Shown: one piece after another, positions 1 to 10,423 of the stretch | Layout: every line of letters starts with the position of its first letter | How positions within the stretch are numbered: the first letter of the stretch is position 1 | NCBI GenBank assembly: GCA_947685225.1 | Contig: CANTUV010000031.1 | Location: forward strand, 66,693,001 to 66,757,000 | Direction: 5' to 3' | From: Garcia nutans | Lineage: Eukaryota > Streptophyta > Magnoliopsida > Malpighiales > Euphorbiaceae | Length of the DNA stretch: 64,000 nt | The notes under the pieces: generated by a model | What the model was told of the DNA's origin: nothing | What the model saw: the letters and a program-made list of their open reading frames with translations, nothing else | The model's database searches: none | Translations under genes and position numbers: made by a program

Positions 1-1456
1 AGAATGTTCAAAGATCTATCTTTTCATGCTTCCAACTGTCTAAACAAAAAATTTGAAGTGTGAGGATTTGCCCATAGTGTCATAATGGCTCCAACTTACA
101 AATGGCTTTCATGACCCCATTTCAAGCCCATCAAAGACCTATTGATCTCTCTTGGTAGATAGAGTCTATTAGTAGAGATAGTTTGAATAAGCATGCATAT
201 GAGGTAGACAATATTTAAACTCAATGAGACCTTTAGATAAGTAATGTGTATGTGTCTAGATGAAGTACAATAGTTCTTGCTCAAATAGAAGTGATTTTCG
301 AGTTTAGTATGTTAATTAGGGTTGTCATATTATAAATATGTTAATTTGGAAAATCAAGCCCTGGGGTACAATGACACTGATTTGACAAAGTAAACATTTT
401 AAAAAAATTATTTTCTTGTCACATAAACCTTCAAGTTAAGAGAAGTATGTTGCATCGTCGAACCTCGAAGGACACATTGGGTAAAATAAATGATTATTTG
501 CAAGGTTGTGAAAAAGTTACCAACTGGTGTGCTAAATCCTAATTTGAAATGGATGTATCTCTGCTGCTTGGGCCTCCACTATTCATGTTTTCAATATTTT
601 AAAGATAAAAAGCCATAAATGTGAAGCATTCTATCATTCCAATGCAAGACCTGAATGAGTATTTGGAAGGAACCAATGAGAACACTTCAGCTAATCACCT
701 CAGTCTGTGAGTCGATGGAACCACTGTAAGTATCATCCATGCATATCATCCATACATGAGCATATCAAACTGCATTTTATTGTATTGTATTATCTATTCT
801 TTATCAAAGTGAACAACAGATACTCTATGAAGCAAACATGAATCATATATGGAATCAGGGGGGCATGGAAGGCCCATTACTTGAAAAAGATCTAGTCACT
901 TTGCAAAAGAAAGAAGAGATGTATGCTTATGCAAGGAACCAGATAAAATACAAACATCAATCAGAGCCTCCATGGGAAAGAATCATTGGTTTGGGCCTAC
1001 ACAGGGGGCAATGTTTCTCCTTTCAATTTTTTGAGTTTATGCATGTACAAAATATTTTCAGACTCACTTTCAATATTTTTCCACGCAGAGGGCAAGGAGA
1101 AGATATAAAGGGACAGCTAAAAAATAGCTAAATTTTTTTTGCAAAAGGAAGAACAAAGAGAATAGAATAAGAAGAAAATTAGAAGACAAAAGATCATTCC
1201 AGCTAGAAGAACTAGGCCAATATAAGACAAATGTCCAAGGATGAAGATCAAATTTCAAGGGTGAAGATCCGATCTCAAAGGATAAAGATCCATTTTCAAG
1301 GGTGAAGACCCGATCTCAAAAGGATGAAGATCTAATTTAAAGGGTGAAGACCCAAAGTGAAAAGGTTGAAGATCCAATTTAAAGGGTGAAAACCTGAAGC
1401 CAAAAGGATGAAGATCCATTTTGAAGGGTGAATACCCAATAACCAAGGATGAAGAT
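1..1456 (+). mobile_element. 3' non-coding tail of a Tat/Ogre-type gypsy element, copy 1
   Basis: No coding region is supported. The stretch is homologous, in the same order, to 4526-6060: it has the same opening segment, the same purine-rich CAGGGGGCAA-type tracts (about 1000-1010 and 1084-1100) and the same closing array of GATGAAGATCC repeats. It ends directly at the TGTAGACCC that begins a Tat LTR at 1457, which is what the region between pol and the 3' LTR of a plus-strand Tat element looks like. Identification as a Tat tail is inference from this position and from the other copy; pol itself is outside the window. Confidence 0.65.
1236..1456. repeat. Tandem repeat, about 40-bp unit (GGATGAAGATCC / GGGTGAAGACCC)
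   Basis: The unit consists of two related halves of about 20 bp, one with AAGGATGAAGATCC and one with AAGGGTGAAGACCC. About five degenerate dimers are present. The last half-unit abuts the LTR start at 1457. The same array occurs at 5785-6045. Confidence 0.85.
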
Positions 1457-3235
1457 TGTAGACCCTTAATTTTTGACCGGGTTTGGTCTGATATTTAAAA
1501 ATAGTCCAAAATAATTTTTGTGGTATTTATTTTATTTATTATTTATAATATTTATTTTATTTATTATTTATTATATTTATTTTATTATTATAATATTTAA
1601 TAGTTATTTTAAATAAAAATAAAATAAAAATATTTAATAGTTATTGGCGATGAAAGTCGCTAGCGATGAATTGGCCACATGTCAATTTGTCGCAAGTTTT
1701 GCTTGCGGTGAATTGGCCATGGACCAATTTTTCACAGGCAAAACCTACGGCAAAATTGCACCCCGTGTCCATTTTTGCCATGCACAGCCCGCAATTTTGC
1801 CCCCAGCTCGCCCAGTACCAGTCTCATCTAGGCCAGCACACAGTTTTCGCCGAAATCTTATTTTACTTGGCTTTTGATTTTATTTCCAAAATAGTTTTAT
1901 TTCCTTAAGTAATTAGTATTAGGTTTTTATTTGTTCTTATAAATAGCATGGCAAACACATACAAAAAAATGAAAATTTTTGGACAGCACAATCATTGGAG
2001 AATTATTCAAGAATTATTGAAGGACTTTTGGACTTTCTTTTGAAATTGGAAAAAGCAATAGAGACGAGAGACAACCCATAATCAAGGCAGCAAGCTAGGT
2101 CATCTATCTTGGTTTCAACCTAAACCAGAATTTCATTCTAAAAATTGTGGTGGAGCCAACAAATTAAAATTCATAATTCATATCTAATTTAACTCAATAT
2201 AACATGATTTGATGATTTTTAATATTTGTTGGATTAATTCCAGTAGGTTATAGCCTTTTGTTTTATTTTCATATTTGTTCTTGTGAAGTGATTTGATGAT
2301 GTTGTTCGTTATTTAAACAAAATAAATCCACAACCTATTATCTTAAGTTACAGTGACTTATAAGTGTTAAATTTATATTTTTAGTACATGATTATTGAGT
2401 TGCAAATGTTTTGCTATAAACTTATTTCTCCAGCATCAAAAGCTTTATTTAAAACCCTAAAATTATTTTTTAAAACCCTAATATCTTAATATCCATTAAA
2501 CTAATTTTCAAAAATCCCAAAACCCTATTTTCTAAATCTTAAAGCCTAAAATCTTAAATTTCAACACCAAAACCTACAATCCTAAAAGCCAATTTTCAAA
2601 ATTTTCTGGCTCATCGAAGGGGTCAATAATTATTTGTGTATTATAAGTCTTTGTATTTAACTTCCTTTTTTTAAATCCTAATTTAGTTATTAAGATTCTA
2701 AAAACCTAAATTTAAGATGTAAACCCTAAATTTATAGCTTTATTGCTTTATTTAATTTTAGATTTGATTATGTATTTTATTATATGTTTTGATGATTGAT
2801 TTATTTAATTTTAATACTTGATTTATTTAATTTATCATGGATGAATATTTTTTTAATTATTATTTATTTATTAAAATTGTAAGTGGTATGTTTCCATGAT
2901 TGGGTACCTCATTAATTAATTTTCATGTAATTTAAGTTGTTTTTATATTTTAGGATTAATGTAAAGGACACGTTTTCACCTTTTGGTGGGTGTTCTATTT
3001 AGTTTTGAGACATTGGACGATGTAAGGACACATTTCCATCCTCGGATGGGTGTCCATTTATTTATTTTGTTTAAACTTTGCTTTGATTTTAATATAATGA
3101 TACTTTATTTTAATTGTTGCTTGTAGTATGGATACTATCATTATATTTAAGAATTTCATAATATTAAGACTTGAAAAGGAGGCCGGTTCCAATGAACCGG
3201 GCATTGTAGGGTGCTGGACCATTTCTCACCTTCTC
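1457..3235 (+). mobile_element. Tat-type gypsy LTR, 3'-truncated
   Basis: It begins TGTAGACCCTTAATTTTTGACC, like the LTR at 9617. It has a TATAAATA box at 1938-1945 and follows the family sequence through the paired 'GTAAGGACA...GGTGGGTGTCC' motifs and 'GGCCGGTTCCAATGAACCGG' up to TTCTCACCTTCTC. The final roughly 200 bp seen in the intact copy (22985-23192, ending in CTCACA) are missing, and unrelated tail sequence follows. The 5-bp left flank (AAGAT) has no matching partner. It may be the truncated 3' LTR of the element to its left, or the 5' LTR of an internally deleted element whose 3' LTR is at 9617. Confidence 0.75.
1681..1717 (+). promoter_or_regulatory. U3 hairpin in Tat LTR copy 1
   Basis: Arms CAATTTGTCGCAAG and CTTGCGGTGAATTG pair over 14 positions, counting three adjacent G-U type pairs, around a TTTTG loop. 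It sits about 220-260 bp upstream of the TATA box, as does the hairpin cluster in the copy at 10090. Function is not known. Confidence 0.6.
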
Positions 3236-3800
3236 AACTTGAATGTTGCTTTTCAATTTTACTTTCTTTAATTGGAACAATCTTGTTTTTCAAGTTTAAA
3301 TTTGTTTGAATGAATTACTTTCATCAAAATTTTTGTTGGTCTTTGTTCATTTTGATGCTCAACCAATGAGGAATCTAGCTTGATAATTCATGAATTAATA
3401 TATTTATGCATCATGACTTGAATGACTTTACTAGGTAAAGGAATTGCTCTATAGTATTGAGTTGTGTATGCTTACTTAGAGAGGGCTCCTGCATAATTAT
3501 CTTTGTCTAGGTCCTAGTCAGTCTTAGAACATGCTTAGACAAACTTTCGAGGCGAAATTGAACTATGCTTATTTAAGGGAGAGAGGATCTAGGCATTGTT
3601 TGGTTTGCCAACAACTAGTATCCACCCAATTAAATATTAATTCCTAGTTGTCCCTTTGAGCCTTCATAAAATTTTGGCTTTGTTTTCATTGGCTTACAAA
3701 CCCCAATAACCAAACTTGAGCCGTTGTGAAACTTTTGACAAGTCTTATGATCATTAAGATGAAGAGGCAAGAAGATCAAAAGAAAGCAATGATTAGTCAA

Positions 3801-3908
3801 GATCATGAAGATAGTTGAAGTTCTCAAGACCATAAGGGTAGTTGATGTTTTCAAGACCATAAGGATAGTTGATGTTCTCAAAATCATAAGGGTAGTTGAA
3901 GTTCCCTT
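3801..3908. repeat. 27-bp tandem repeat, four copies
   Basis: Four consecutive units of the type GACCATAAGGGTAGTTGATG + TTCTCAA are present. The 27-bp length gives a nine-residue periodic open frame, but the frame has no homologue I recognise and is short. Confidence 0.85.
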
Positions 3909-4048
3909 AATATCTCTAATATATCAAGACAACATCAACATCAGAGTAACAAATGATTTATCCCTGTTAAAGAAGATTTATGTCACTCCACTCATCCACT
4001 ATTGGAAACCCAAGTTGGTACAAACAAGACAACTCTTTTAGAGCTAGA

Positions 4049-4162
4049 ACCAAAAAAAAAAGAAAAGAAAAAAAAGAAAAGAAAAGAAAGTAAAAGAAAA
4101 AAAAAGAAAAAAAGGGACAAAAGAAAAAGGGAAAGGAAGAAAAAGAAGAAAAAAAGAGAATA
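4049..4162 (+). repeat. Purine (A/G) tract
   Basis: More than 100 bases are almost purely A and G on the plus strand, with two pyrimidine breaks. Similar AAAGAAAAAG stretches recur at 4375-4440. Purine-rich blocks are common in Tat 3' regions. The opposite-strand open frame is a low-complexity artefact. Confidence 0.8.
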
Positions 4163-4525
4163 ATGCGTAAAAAGGCGGTTCAGAAAGCCAACTGAGTTCT
4201 CTTTTACCTAAAGCAGCAAAAGGCTTCAATTTGGTTCATAATGACATTTTGACTTGAATTGGTCCAACCCAACTAAAGATTCGATCAAAATCAAAGAAAA
4301 AGAAGAAAGACCATTCAGTTCTTGAAAGTTATGTACTTGACAGTCCTACAAGAAAGGAGGACAAAAATGATAAAATGCTCAAAGAAAGGGAAGAGTAAGA
4401 AAAATAAAAAGAAAGAAAGGGAGAAGAAGAAAAGACATGAATTTGGGTACCAAACTTTATGCAAAGAAACAAAGATTGTCCTAATCAAGATCCAGATTAA
4501 TGCCAAGAAGATAGAATGAATTTGG

Positions 4526-6060
4526 AATCTAGAAAGAATGCTCCCAACTATCTAAAGTTCCGATAAGAAATTTGTAGTGTGAAGGTTTGTCCATTGTGTC
4601 ACACCAGCTCCAATCTCAAAATGGCCTTCACTTAAACCTGTGTCCCTTATAGAACCCATTTCAAGCCTATTAAAGACCTGTTGATCTCTCTTGGTAGGTA
4701 GAGTCTATTAATGGAGATAGTTTGGATAAGCATGCATATGAGATAGACAATATTCAAACTCAAATGAGATCTTTGGCCAAATCATGCGTATGTGCCTATT
4801 TGAAGTGCAACAGTTCTTGCTTAAATAGAAATGATTCCCGAGTTTAGTACGGTAACTAAGGTTGTCATATTATAGATATGTTAATTTGGAAAATCAAGTC
4901 CTGAGGTGCATTGACATTAATTTGGCGAAGCCAACATTTGATATCAAAATCAAAATTAAAAAAAAATAATAATAAGAGTTTGGTCATACAAAGCCTTCAA
5001 GTTAAGGGAAGTATGTTGAACCTCTAAAGGACACATTGGGCAAAGGAAATGATTATTGGCAATGTCATGAAGAAGTTATCAGCTGACATGCTAAAACATA
5101 GTTTGAAATGGATGCATCCCTGACTCTGCTGCTTGGGGTCTCCATTATTCATACTTTCAACATCTTGAAGATAAAAGCCATAAATGCAAAGCTTTCTATC
5201 ATTCCAATGCAAGACTTGAACGAGCGTCGACAAGGAGTTAATGAGAACACTTCTACTAATCACCTCAGTCTGTGAGTCGATGGAATGACTGTAAGTATTA
5301 TCATGCATATCATGCATACATAAGCATATCACATCGCACTTTCTTGTCTTTGTTGTCTATTCCTTGTAAAAATGAACAGCAAACACCCTGCGAAGTAAAG
5401 AATCAAAATAAGATATTGAATTAAGAGGGCACTGAAAGCCTATTTGCTTGTGGAAGCTCCAGTCATTTTGCAAAAGAAGAAATACGTGCTTGTGCGACGA
5501 ACTAGACGCCAAAAACATCAATCAGAGCCCGCATAGAAAAATAATGGGTTTGAGCCTACACAGGGGGCAAAGTTTCTCCTTTTCAATTTTTTGAGTCTAT
5601 ATATAAAATATTTTCAAACTCACTTACAAATATTTTGCCATGCAGGGGGGCAGGAGAGGATATAAGGTCCAATTAAAAATAGCTGAATTTTTGCAAAAAG
5701 GAAGAACAAAAGAATGGAACATTAGAACTCTCAAAAGAATGAAGATGCAAAAGACAAAAGATCAGTCCAGCGAAAAAGCTGAAGCAAGGGTAAAGACCCA
5801 ATCTCTAATGGATAAAGATCCAATTTCAGAGGGTGAAGACCCAATCTCCAAGGATGAAGATCCATTTTCAAGGGTGAAGACCCAATCTTTAAGGATGAAG
5901 ATCCATTTTCAAGGGTGAAGACCCGATCTCCAAGGATGAAGATCTATTTTCAAAGGTGAAGACCTGATCTCTAAGGATGAAGATCCATTTTCAAGGGTAA
6001 AGACCCGATCTCAAAGGATGAAGATCCATTCTGAGGGTGAAGTACCACCATGCATAGAAC
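4526..6060 (+). mobile_element. 3' non-coding tail of Tat-type element, copy 2
   Basis: This is a second copy of 1-1456. Shared landmarks in order are the opening GAATG...CTCCCAACTATCTAAA segment, the 'TTGGTAGGTAGAGTCTATTA' block, the 'CCTACACAGGGGGCAA' purine tract (about 5551-5570), the CATGCAGGGGGGCAGGAG tract (about 5640) and the GATGAAGATCC array. It continues into the CAAGTACCC array, which copy 1 lacks before its LTR. Confidence 0.7.
5785..6045. repeat. Tandem repeat, about 40-bp unit (second array)
   Basis: Six or so degenerate dimers alternate GGATGAAGATCC(A/T)ATTTTCAA with GGGTGAAGACCCGATCTC. It matches the array at 1236-1456. Confidence 0.85.
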
Positions 6061-6099
6061 AGCCGGAGCAATCGGACTTCTCAACTGAATAAAAGGTTA

Positions 6100-6738
6100 A
6101 TCAAACTCAGTCTCGGGTCCAAGCACCCAAAATTCAATTCATTCTCGGGTCCAAGTACCCAAATCAACCCAATCTCGGGTCCAAGTACCCAAATCAACCC
6201 AATCTCGTGTCCAAGTACCCAATCTCGGGTCTAAGTACCCAAATCAATTCAAGCTCGGGTCCAAGTACCCAATCTCTAGTCCAAGTACCCAATCTCGGGT
6301 CCAAGTACCCAAATTCAATCCAATCTCGGGTCCAAGTACCCAAATTCAACCCAATCTTGGGTCCAAGTACCCAAATCAAATCAATCTCGGGTCCAAGTAC
6401 CTAATCCTGGGTCCAAGTACCCAAATTCAATCCAATTTCGGGTCCAAGTACCCAAATCCAATTCAACCTTGGGTCCAAGTACCCAAATCAAATTCATTCT
6501 AGGGTCCAAGTGCCTAATCTCGGGTCCAAGTACCCAAATCAAATCAATCTCGGGTCCAAGTATCCAATCTCGGGTCCAAGTACCCAATTCCTGGTCCAAG
6601 TACCCAATTCCGGGTCCAAGTACGCAAATCAAATTCAATCTCGGTTCCAAGTACCCAATCTCGGGTCTAAATACCCAATCTCGGGTCCAAGTACCCAATC
6701 CCGGTTCCAAGTACCCAAATTCAATCCAATCTTGGGTT
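6100..6738. repeat. Tandem repeat, 17-25-bp unit (TCGGGTCCAAGTACCCAAATC)
   Basis: Well over twenty units share the core GGGTCCAAGTACCC and differ in spacer length (for example AAATCAATTCAATCTC against AATCTC). The core has GGGT/ACCC arms around CCAAGT and could fold as a small hairpin. The array resumes at 9491 after the solo LTR insertion. Overlapping open frames on both strands arise because the unit lacks stops; they are not genes. Confidence 0.9.
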
Positions 6739-6743
6739 CAAGT
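6739..6743. repeat. Target-site duplication CAAGT, left copy
   Basis: CAAGT directly precedes TGTAAC at 6744 and is repeated directly after the LTR at 9491-9495. The target was a CAAGTACCC unit of the tandem array. Confidence 0.9.
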
Positions 6744-7209
6744 TGTAACATCCTCTGACAATTCTTATATAAAAACTATCAGAGAATGTTATGCTATACA
6801 CTGTTCGCGCTCCAATCAATTCATAGAAACTCTCTTCATAATTAAAATTTTTCAAATAATAATACAATCTATATATCACAACACTTATAGATCCAACATT
6901 TAGACCAATTTCCAATATCTCCAATAATCCGAATGGAAATTATAAATTAGATAAACTTTATAAGGTCATCAAATCAAATAAATAAACAATACATTTCTTT
7001 CATGATACTCATTCACTAGAATCTCAAACTTCATTCTCTAAATACATATATCCTTTTATGTTTACACATTTATACAATCTCTTAAATGGCCAAACTGAAT
7101 TATTTATATACATTTATCACTTATGAATACAATACACACAAGATCTTCATCTGTTCTTAACTTGCTCCGATGTCCTGATACCTGCGTGTCAGAAAACAAT
7201 TCTAACACG

Positions 7210-7224
7210 CTAAGCAAAGCTTAG
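7210..7224 (-). promoter_or_regulatory. CTAAGC-AAA-GCTTAG hairpin in solo LTR
   Basis: A perfect 6-bp stem with a 3-nt loop lies 466 bp from the LTR 3' end. Equivalent hairpins lie at 40073-40087, 43738-43754 and 51201-51217, the last two with a longer, compensated stem. Confidence 0.65.
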
Positions 7225-7599
7225 TGGTGCTTATATACACATAATTTATTACTTAATATTAAAGAAATATACTTATGAAAATATAGTAACAACACTTAGT
7301 TTTAAGAAGTAATTCAATATATGAACTAATTTTAGTAACAAATCAACATACCATGCTGATTACACAAAATAATAGCTATCCTTGTATAAAAGTTATCATA
7401 TAATACAATACTTTCGGTATTGCAACTTGTCTCATTAAGAATCATTTTATTCAAGACTTGTTTCCTCATTTGATATCATTGTTCACAATGTGCTTATTTT
7501 GTTTTTCACTAAGTCTTTCTTTTTAAGTTCAGGTTCACATATACGATCATTTTAGTCAAGCTATACTTTTCATCACTTAATTTCAGTACTATCCTTTAG

Positions 7600-7730
7600 A
7601 GCACTTTGTATATCACATAGACATTTTCATTCATTTGAAATACTTTGGAGCACTTTGTATCTCACATAGACACTTTCATTCATTTGAAATACTTTGGAAC
7701 ACTTTGTATCTCACCACATTATATACATTT
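7600..7730. repeat. Tandem repeat, about 50-bp unit, 2.5 copies
   Basis: The unit GAGCACTTTGTATCTCACAT + AGACACTTTCATTCATTTGAAATACTTTG is repeated nearly unchanged twice, then partly a third time. Confidence 0.85.
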
Positions 7731-8319
7731 TCAATCATTTAATTAATTCAATACATTGAGCATAACATTTCCATTACGTTCATTAGAACTTTCACGTGTA
7801 AGCAGTAATATATATAATACAATCCCTTTTTCACTGGAACACAATACTTCAATTTCACGTAATTGACTTATTTTAGTATTTTACATTTCTTTCATTAGTC
7901 ACAACTATCATGTTCACATATATTTTCATTAATTATGCCCAAACATACTAAACTTAGATCATAGGTTTGGATAACATGTTAGTGTAGCAATCTCAAGAAT
8001 TTATAATGGCAATTATGCCCACTTTCACTGATAACACAATGTGTCCATTAATGGCACGAGGTGCCCACTATCACTTTGGCTATCCATCCTCTGGTTAGCC
8101 ATTCAATCCAAAGTTAGATATAAATTTAGTATGATTTGGGCAATTCATTAATTTTGATGAACACTACATTGTTTATTTCATTTCATTGGTACTATACTCT
8201 TATCAACATTTGGTATATGTGTGTCACTTGTCTAAAGTTTATTACTCGTTTTCATACGTTTAACACATTAACACAAGAGTATGGACTATACACATATTAG
8301 TCTCATGTTATTGATTATC

Positions 8320-8405
8320 ACTTGTTTATATAAACACTCACTTGTTTATATAAGCACTTGTTTATATCATTTCACTTGTTTATATCATTTCACTTGTTTA
8401 TACAA
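8320..8405 (-). repeat. Tandem TATATAAACAAGTG repeats
   Basis: On the element strand the motif (T)ATATAAACAAGTG appears five times at intervals of about 14-22 bp, roughly 200 bp downstream of the palindrome array. It looks like a multiplied TATA-type core element. A promoter role is inference. Confidence 0.6.
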
Positions 8406-8586
8406 TGATCTTAGTACATTACTCTTAGCAACATTTAGTATGATATATATTTGTCACTTATCTAAAGTTTCTCACTCTTTTTCATGCATTTAACACATAC
8501 ACATGAAGTCTCAATACAATTATTCACATATTAGTCTCATATTAGGCCCGTAGTTCACAAATTACAAGCCAAAAACATTATTTAGG

Positions 8587-8788
8587 TGCCCCACGGCCGT
8601 GGCATCTCAACCCCACGCCCGTAGGATCCGAAATGAAGCTGTAAATTAAGTTTGAAGACCCCACGGTCGTGGCCTTAAAGGGCCACGGTCGTGGCATGTA
8701 AAACTCTTCTGTTCTCTCGAATTTTTTTGAAGAAACAGCATCACTTTCAATCCCATGGTCGTGGCACTCAATTGCCACGGCCGTGGCA
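8587..8788. promoter_or_regulatory. Palindrome array, CCACGGCCGTGG type, in solo LTR
   Basis: Six GC-rich near-palindromes of 12-14 bp (CCACGGCCGTGG, CCACGGTCGTGG, CCATGGTCGTGG and relatives) occur within 200 bp of otherwise AT-rich DNA, about 700 bp from the LTR 5' end. Relatives hold arrays at the equivalent place (40767-40972, 44971-45112, 52436-52578). Confidence 0.8.
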
Positions 8789-9490
8789 TTGATTTTGGGA
8801 CTGTTTTCGGAGTAAAATCATGTATTCTGCACTTTTAACTTCATCAAACACAAACATGATTAAGATCTAAGATCAAAATGTATCAAACTCAAAGTTTTGA
8901 TAGAAAAAGAATTCATATCAAATATCTTCACTTAATTAAACTTTTAACCATTTCATATGGATAAAAACATGATCAAATCCTTCACTTCTCATCAATATAT
9001 CTTTATACATAACTTAATCAATCAATTAAATTATTTAAACTTGTAAAAAGTCATACTTTTTATAAAATATAAATCAAAAGCACATACCTTGTTGATAATC
9101 ACCACTTTTCCAACTTAATCTTAAGTTTTGATTCAACTCATGGAAAGAAGGAAGAAGAAAGGAGTGAAGATGGTGATGATGGCGTGGAGAGAAGAAGAAA
9201 TCAGAAACTTCTCCACACACACACACACATATGCATATATATATATATATATTTGTAATCCAGTGAGGGAATGCCCATAATAACTATGGTGCACCCTCAT
9301 TCTTAACCGTTGATTTTAAATCGAGTTTTAATCTCGTAAAACAGTAAAAATACTCTTTTCAGTAAAGTTTTAAGCTACACAATGTACTATTCTTTACGTG
9401 TAGCATTTATCCATCACACTTTTGTCACTATACACTATGCATTTTTCAATATTTGTTAAAATGTCCCTGATTAAAATCTTGACCATTACA

Positions 9491-9616
9491 CAAGTACCCA
9501 AATCAAGTTCAGTCTTGGGTCCAAGTACCAAAAACAAATTCAAATAACCATCTCATCAAAAAGTCTTATTGCTTTTCACCCTCTAAAATCTCAGATCGTT
9601 CAAGCAGCGGGCAAAC
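9491..9616 (+). mobile_element. End of Tat tail: resumed array and putative polypurine tract
   Basis: CAAGTACCC units continue for about 45 bp after the solo LTR. The rest is unique, and the last bases, AAGCAGCGGGCAAAC (9602-9616), sit directly before the LTR start and are the best candidate for the polypurine tract. Confidence 0.6.
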
Positions 9617-10089
9617 TGTAGACCCTTAATTTTCGACCCATTCAAATCCGATAGTCTAAAATAATTTTTTGTGGTATTTTATTTATTTTAATAATATTTT
9701 AATTACTAATATTATTTCATAGTTATTTTTAATAAAAATATAAAAAATGAAAAAAATAAAATATTATCTGGGGGCAAATTGGGACACCAATTTCGCAGCC
9801 AAATGCCCGCTGCGCCAATTTTATCAATGCAATTGCTGCCAGCACAGCCCACGGGCCCGACAGCTCGTGCGCTGCCAATTTTTTTTTACCAAATTTTTTT
9901 TATCCTGTCCGGTCCAATATATTTTAATTAGTCCAAAATAATTTTTGTGTGGTCCAATATATTTTAATTAGTCCAAAATAATTTTTGTGTTATCTTAATT
10001 AAATAATTTTTGCTTCAGTATTTATTTTTTATTAATAAAAAATAATAATAATAAATAAATAAAAATCGTCGCCAAAAATCAGTGCCAAG

Positions 10090-10128
10090 GCCATTTCGCC
10101 CGCAGTTTATTTTTGCGGGCGAAATGGC
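10090..10128 (+). promoter_or_regulatory. Perfect 15-bp-stem hairpin in Tat U3
   Basis: GCCATTTCGCCCGCA is followed after nine bases by its exact complement. A second, slightly imperfect copy of the same hairpin follows at about 10131-10172, and a third arm pair at about 10205-10226. The cluster lies about 290 bp upstream of the TATA box. Confidence 0.75.
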
Positions 10129-10415
10129 TTGGCCATTTCGTTCGCAAGAAAAATCCTGCGAGCGAAATGGTCAGGGACATTTTGTCAGCAAGAATTTCCT
10201 GCAGGCGAAATGGCCTGCAGGCCAATTCGCCAGCTGCTGCCGCAGCCGGTTGCTGTAGTTTTTTTGCCAGCACATTTTTTCCGCAGCAGTTTTTTTCGCC
10301 AGCGAAATTTTTCCGACGTAAATTTTTTCGAAACCTAATACAATTAGGTTTCGGTTTCTTTTTCTTAATCAATATTAGATGCCGTGAATAACTAGAATTA
10401 GTCATATAAAATTTC

Positions 10416-10423
10416 TATAAATA
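10416..10423 (+). promoter_or_regulatory. TATA box of Tat LTR
   Basis: TATAAATA occurs in the context TTTCTATAAATAAGA. The corresponding boxes are at 1938-1945 and, on the minus strand, 37917-37924, so the position is conserved across the family. Confidence 0.7.

Larger units (their letters stand above)
3236..4525 (+). mobile_element. Tat-type 3' tail, upstream part, non-coding
   Basis: No gene is supported. The sequence starts at the abrupt end of the truncated LTR and runs on without a break into the second tail copy at 4526. It contains a 27-bp tandem repeat (3801-3908) and a long purine tract (4049-4162). The short open frames here come from these repeats and show no conserved domain. 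It is best read as part of the region between pol and the 3' LTR of the plus-strand Tat element that ends at 23192. Confidence 0.5.
6744..9490 (-). mobile_element. Solo LTR of a Tekay-like chromovirus (2,747 bp)
   Basis: It runs from TGTAACATCC to CCATTACA and is flanked by the perfect TSD CAAGT, with no internal domain, so it is a solo LTR. It is related to the LTR at 39653-41800: the blocks around 7930-8200 (TGTCCATTAATGGCACGAGG and following) align with 40380-40560. The minus orientation is inferred from those relatives, which have a PBS outside their low-coordinate end. It contains tandem repeats (7600-7730, 8320-8405), a palindrome array (8587-8788), a covarying hairpin (7210-7224) and a CA/TA microsatellite (about 9217-9251). 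Confidence 0.88.

Noticed and set aside
4044..4519. Short frames rich in Lys or Phe
   Set aside because: They translate the purine tract and its complement; low complexity only.
6100..6738. CRISPR-like regular repeats
   Set aside because: The genome is a plant, spacers are short and themselves repeated, and there are no cas genes.
6194..6903. Overlapping open frames on both strands
   Set aside because: They are products of the CAAGTACCC tandem repeat, whose unit has no stop in several frames. The repeated residues match no family.
10079..10405. Frames on both strands over the Tat U3 hairpins
   Set aside because: Palindromic GC-rich DNA is open on both strands. The location is upstream of the LTR TATA box.
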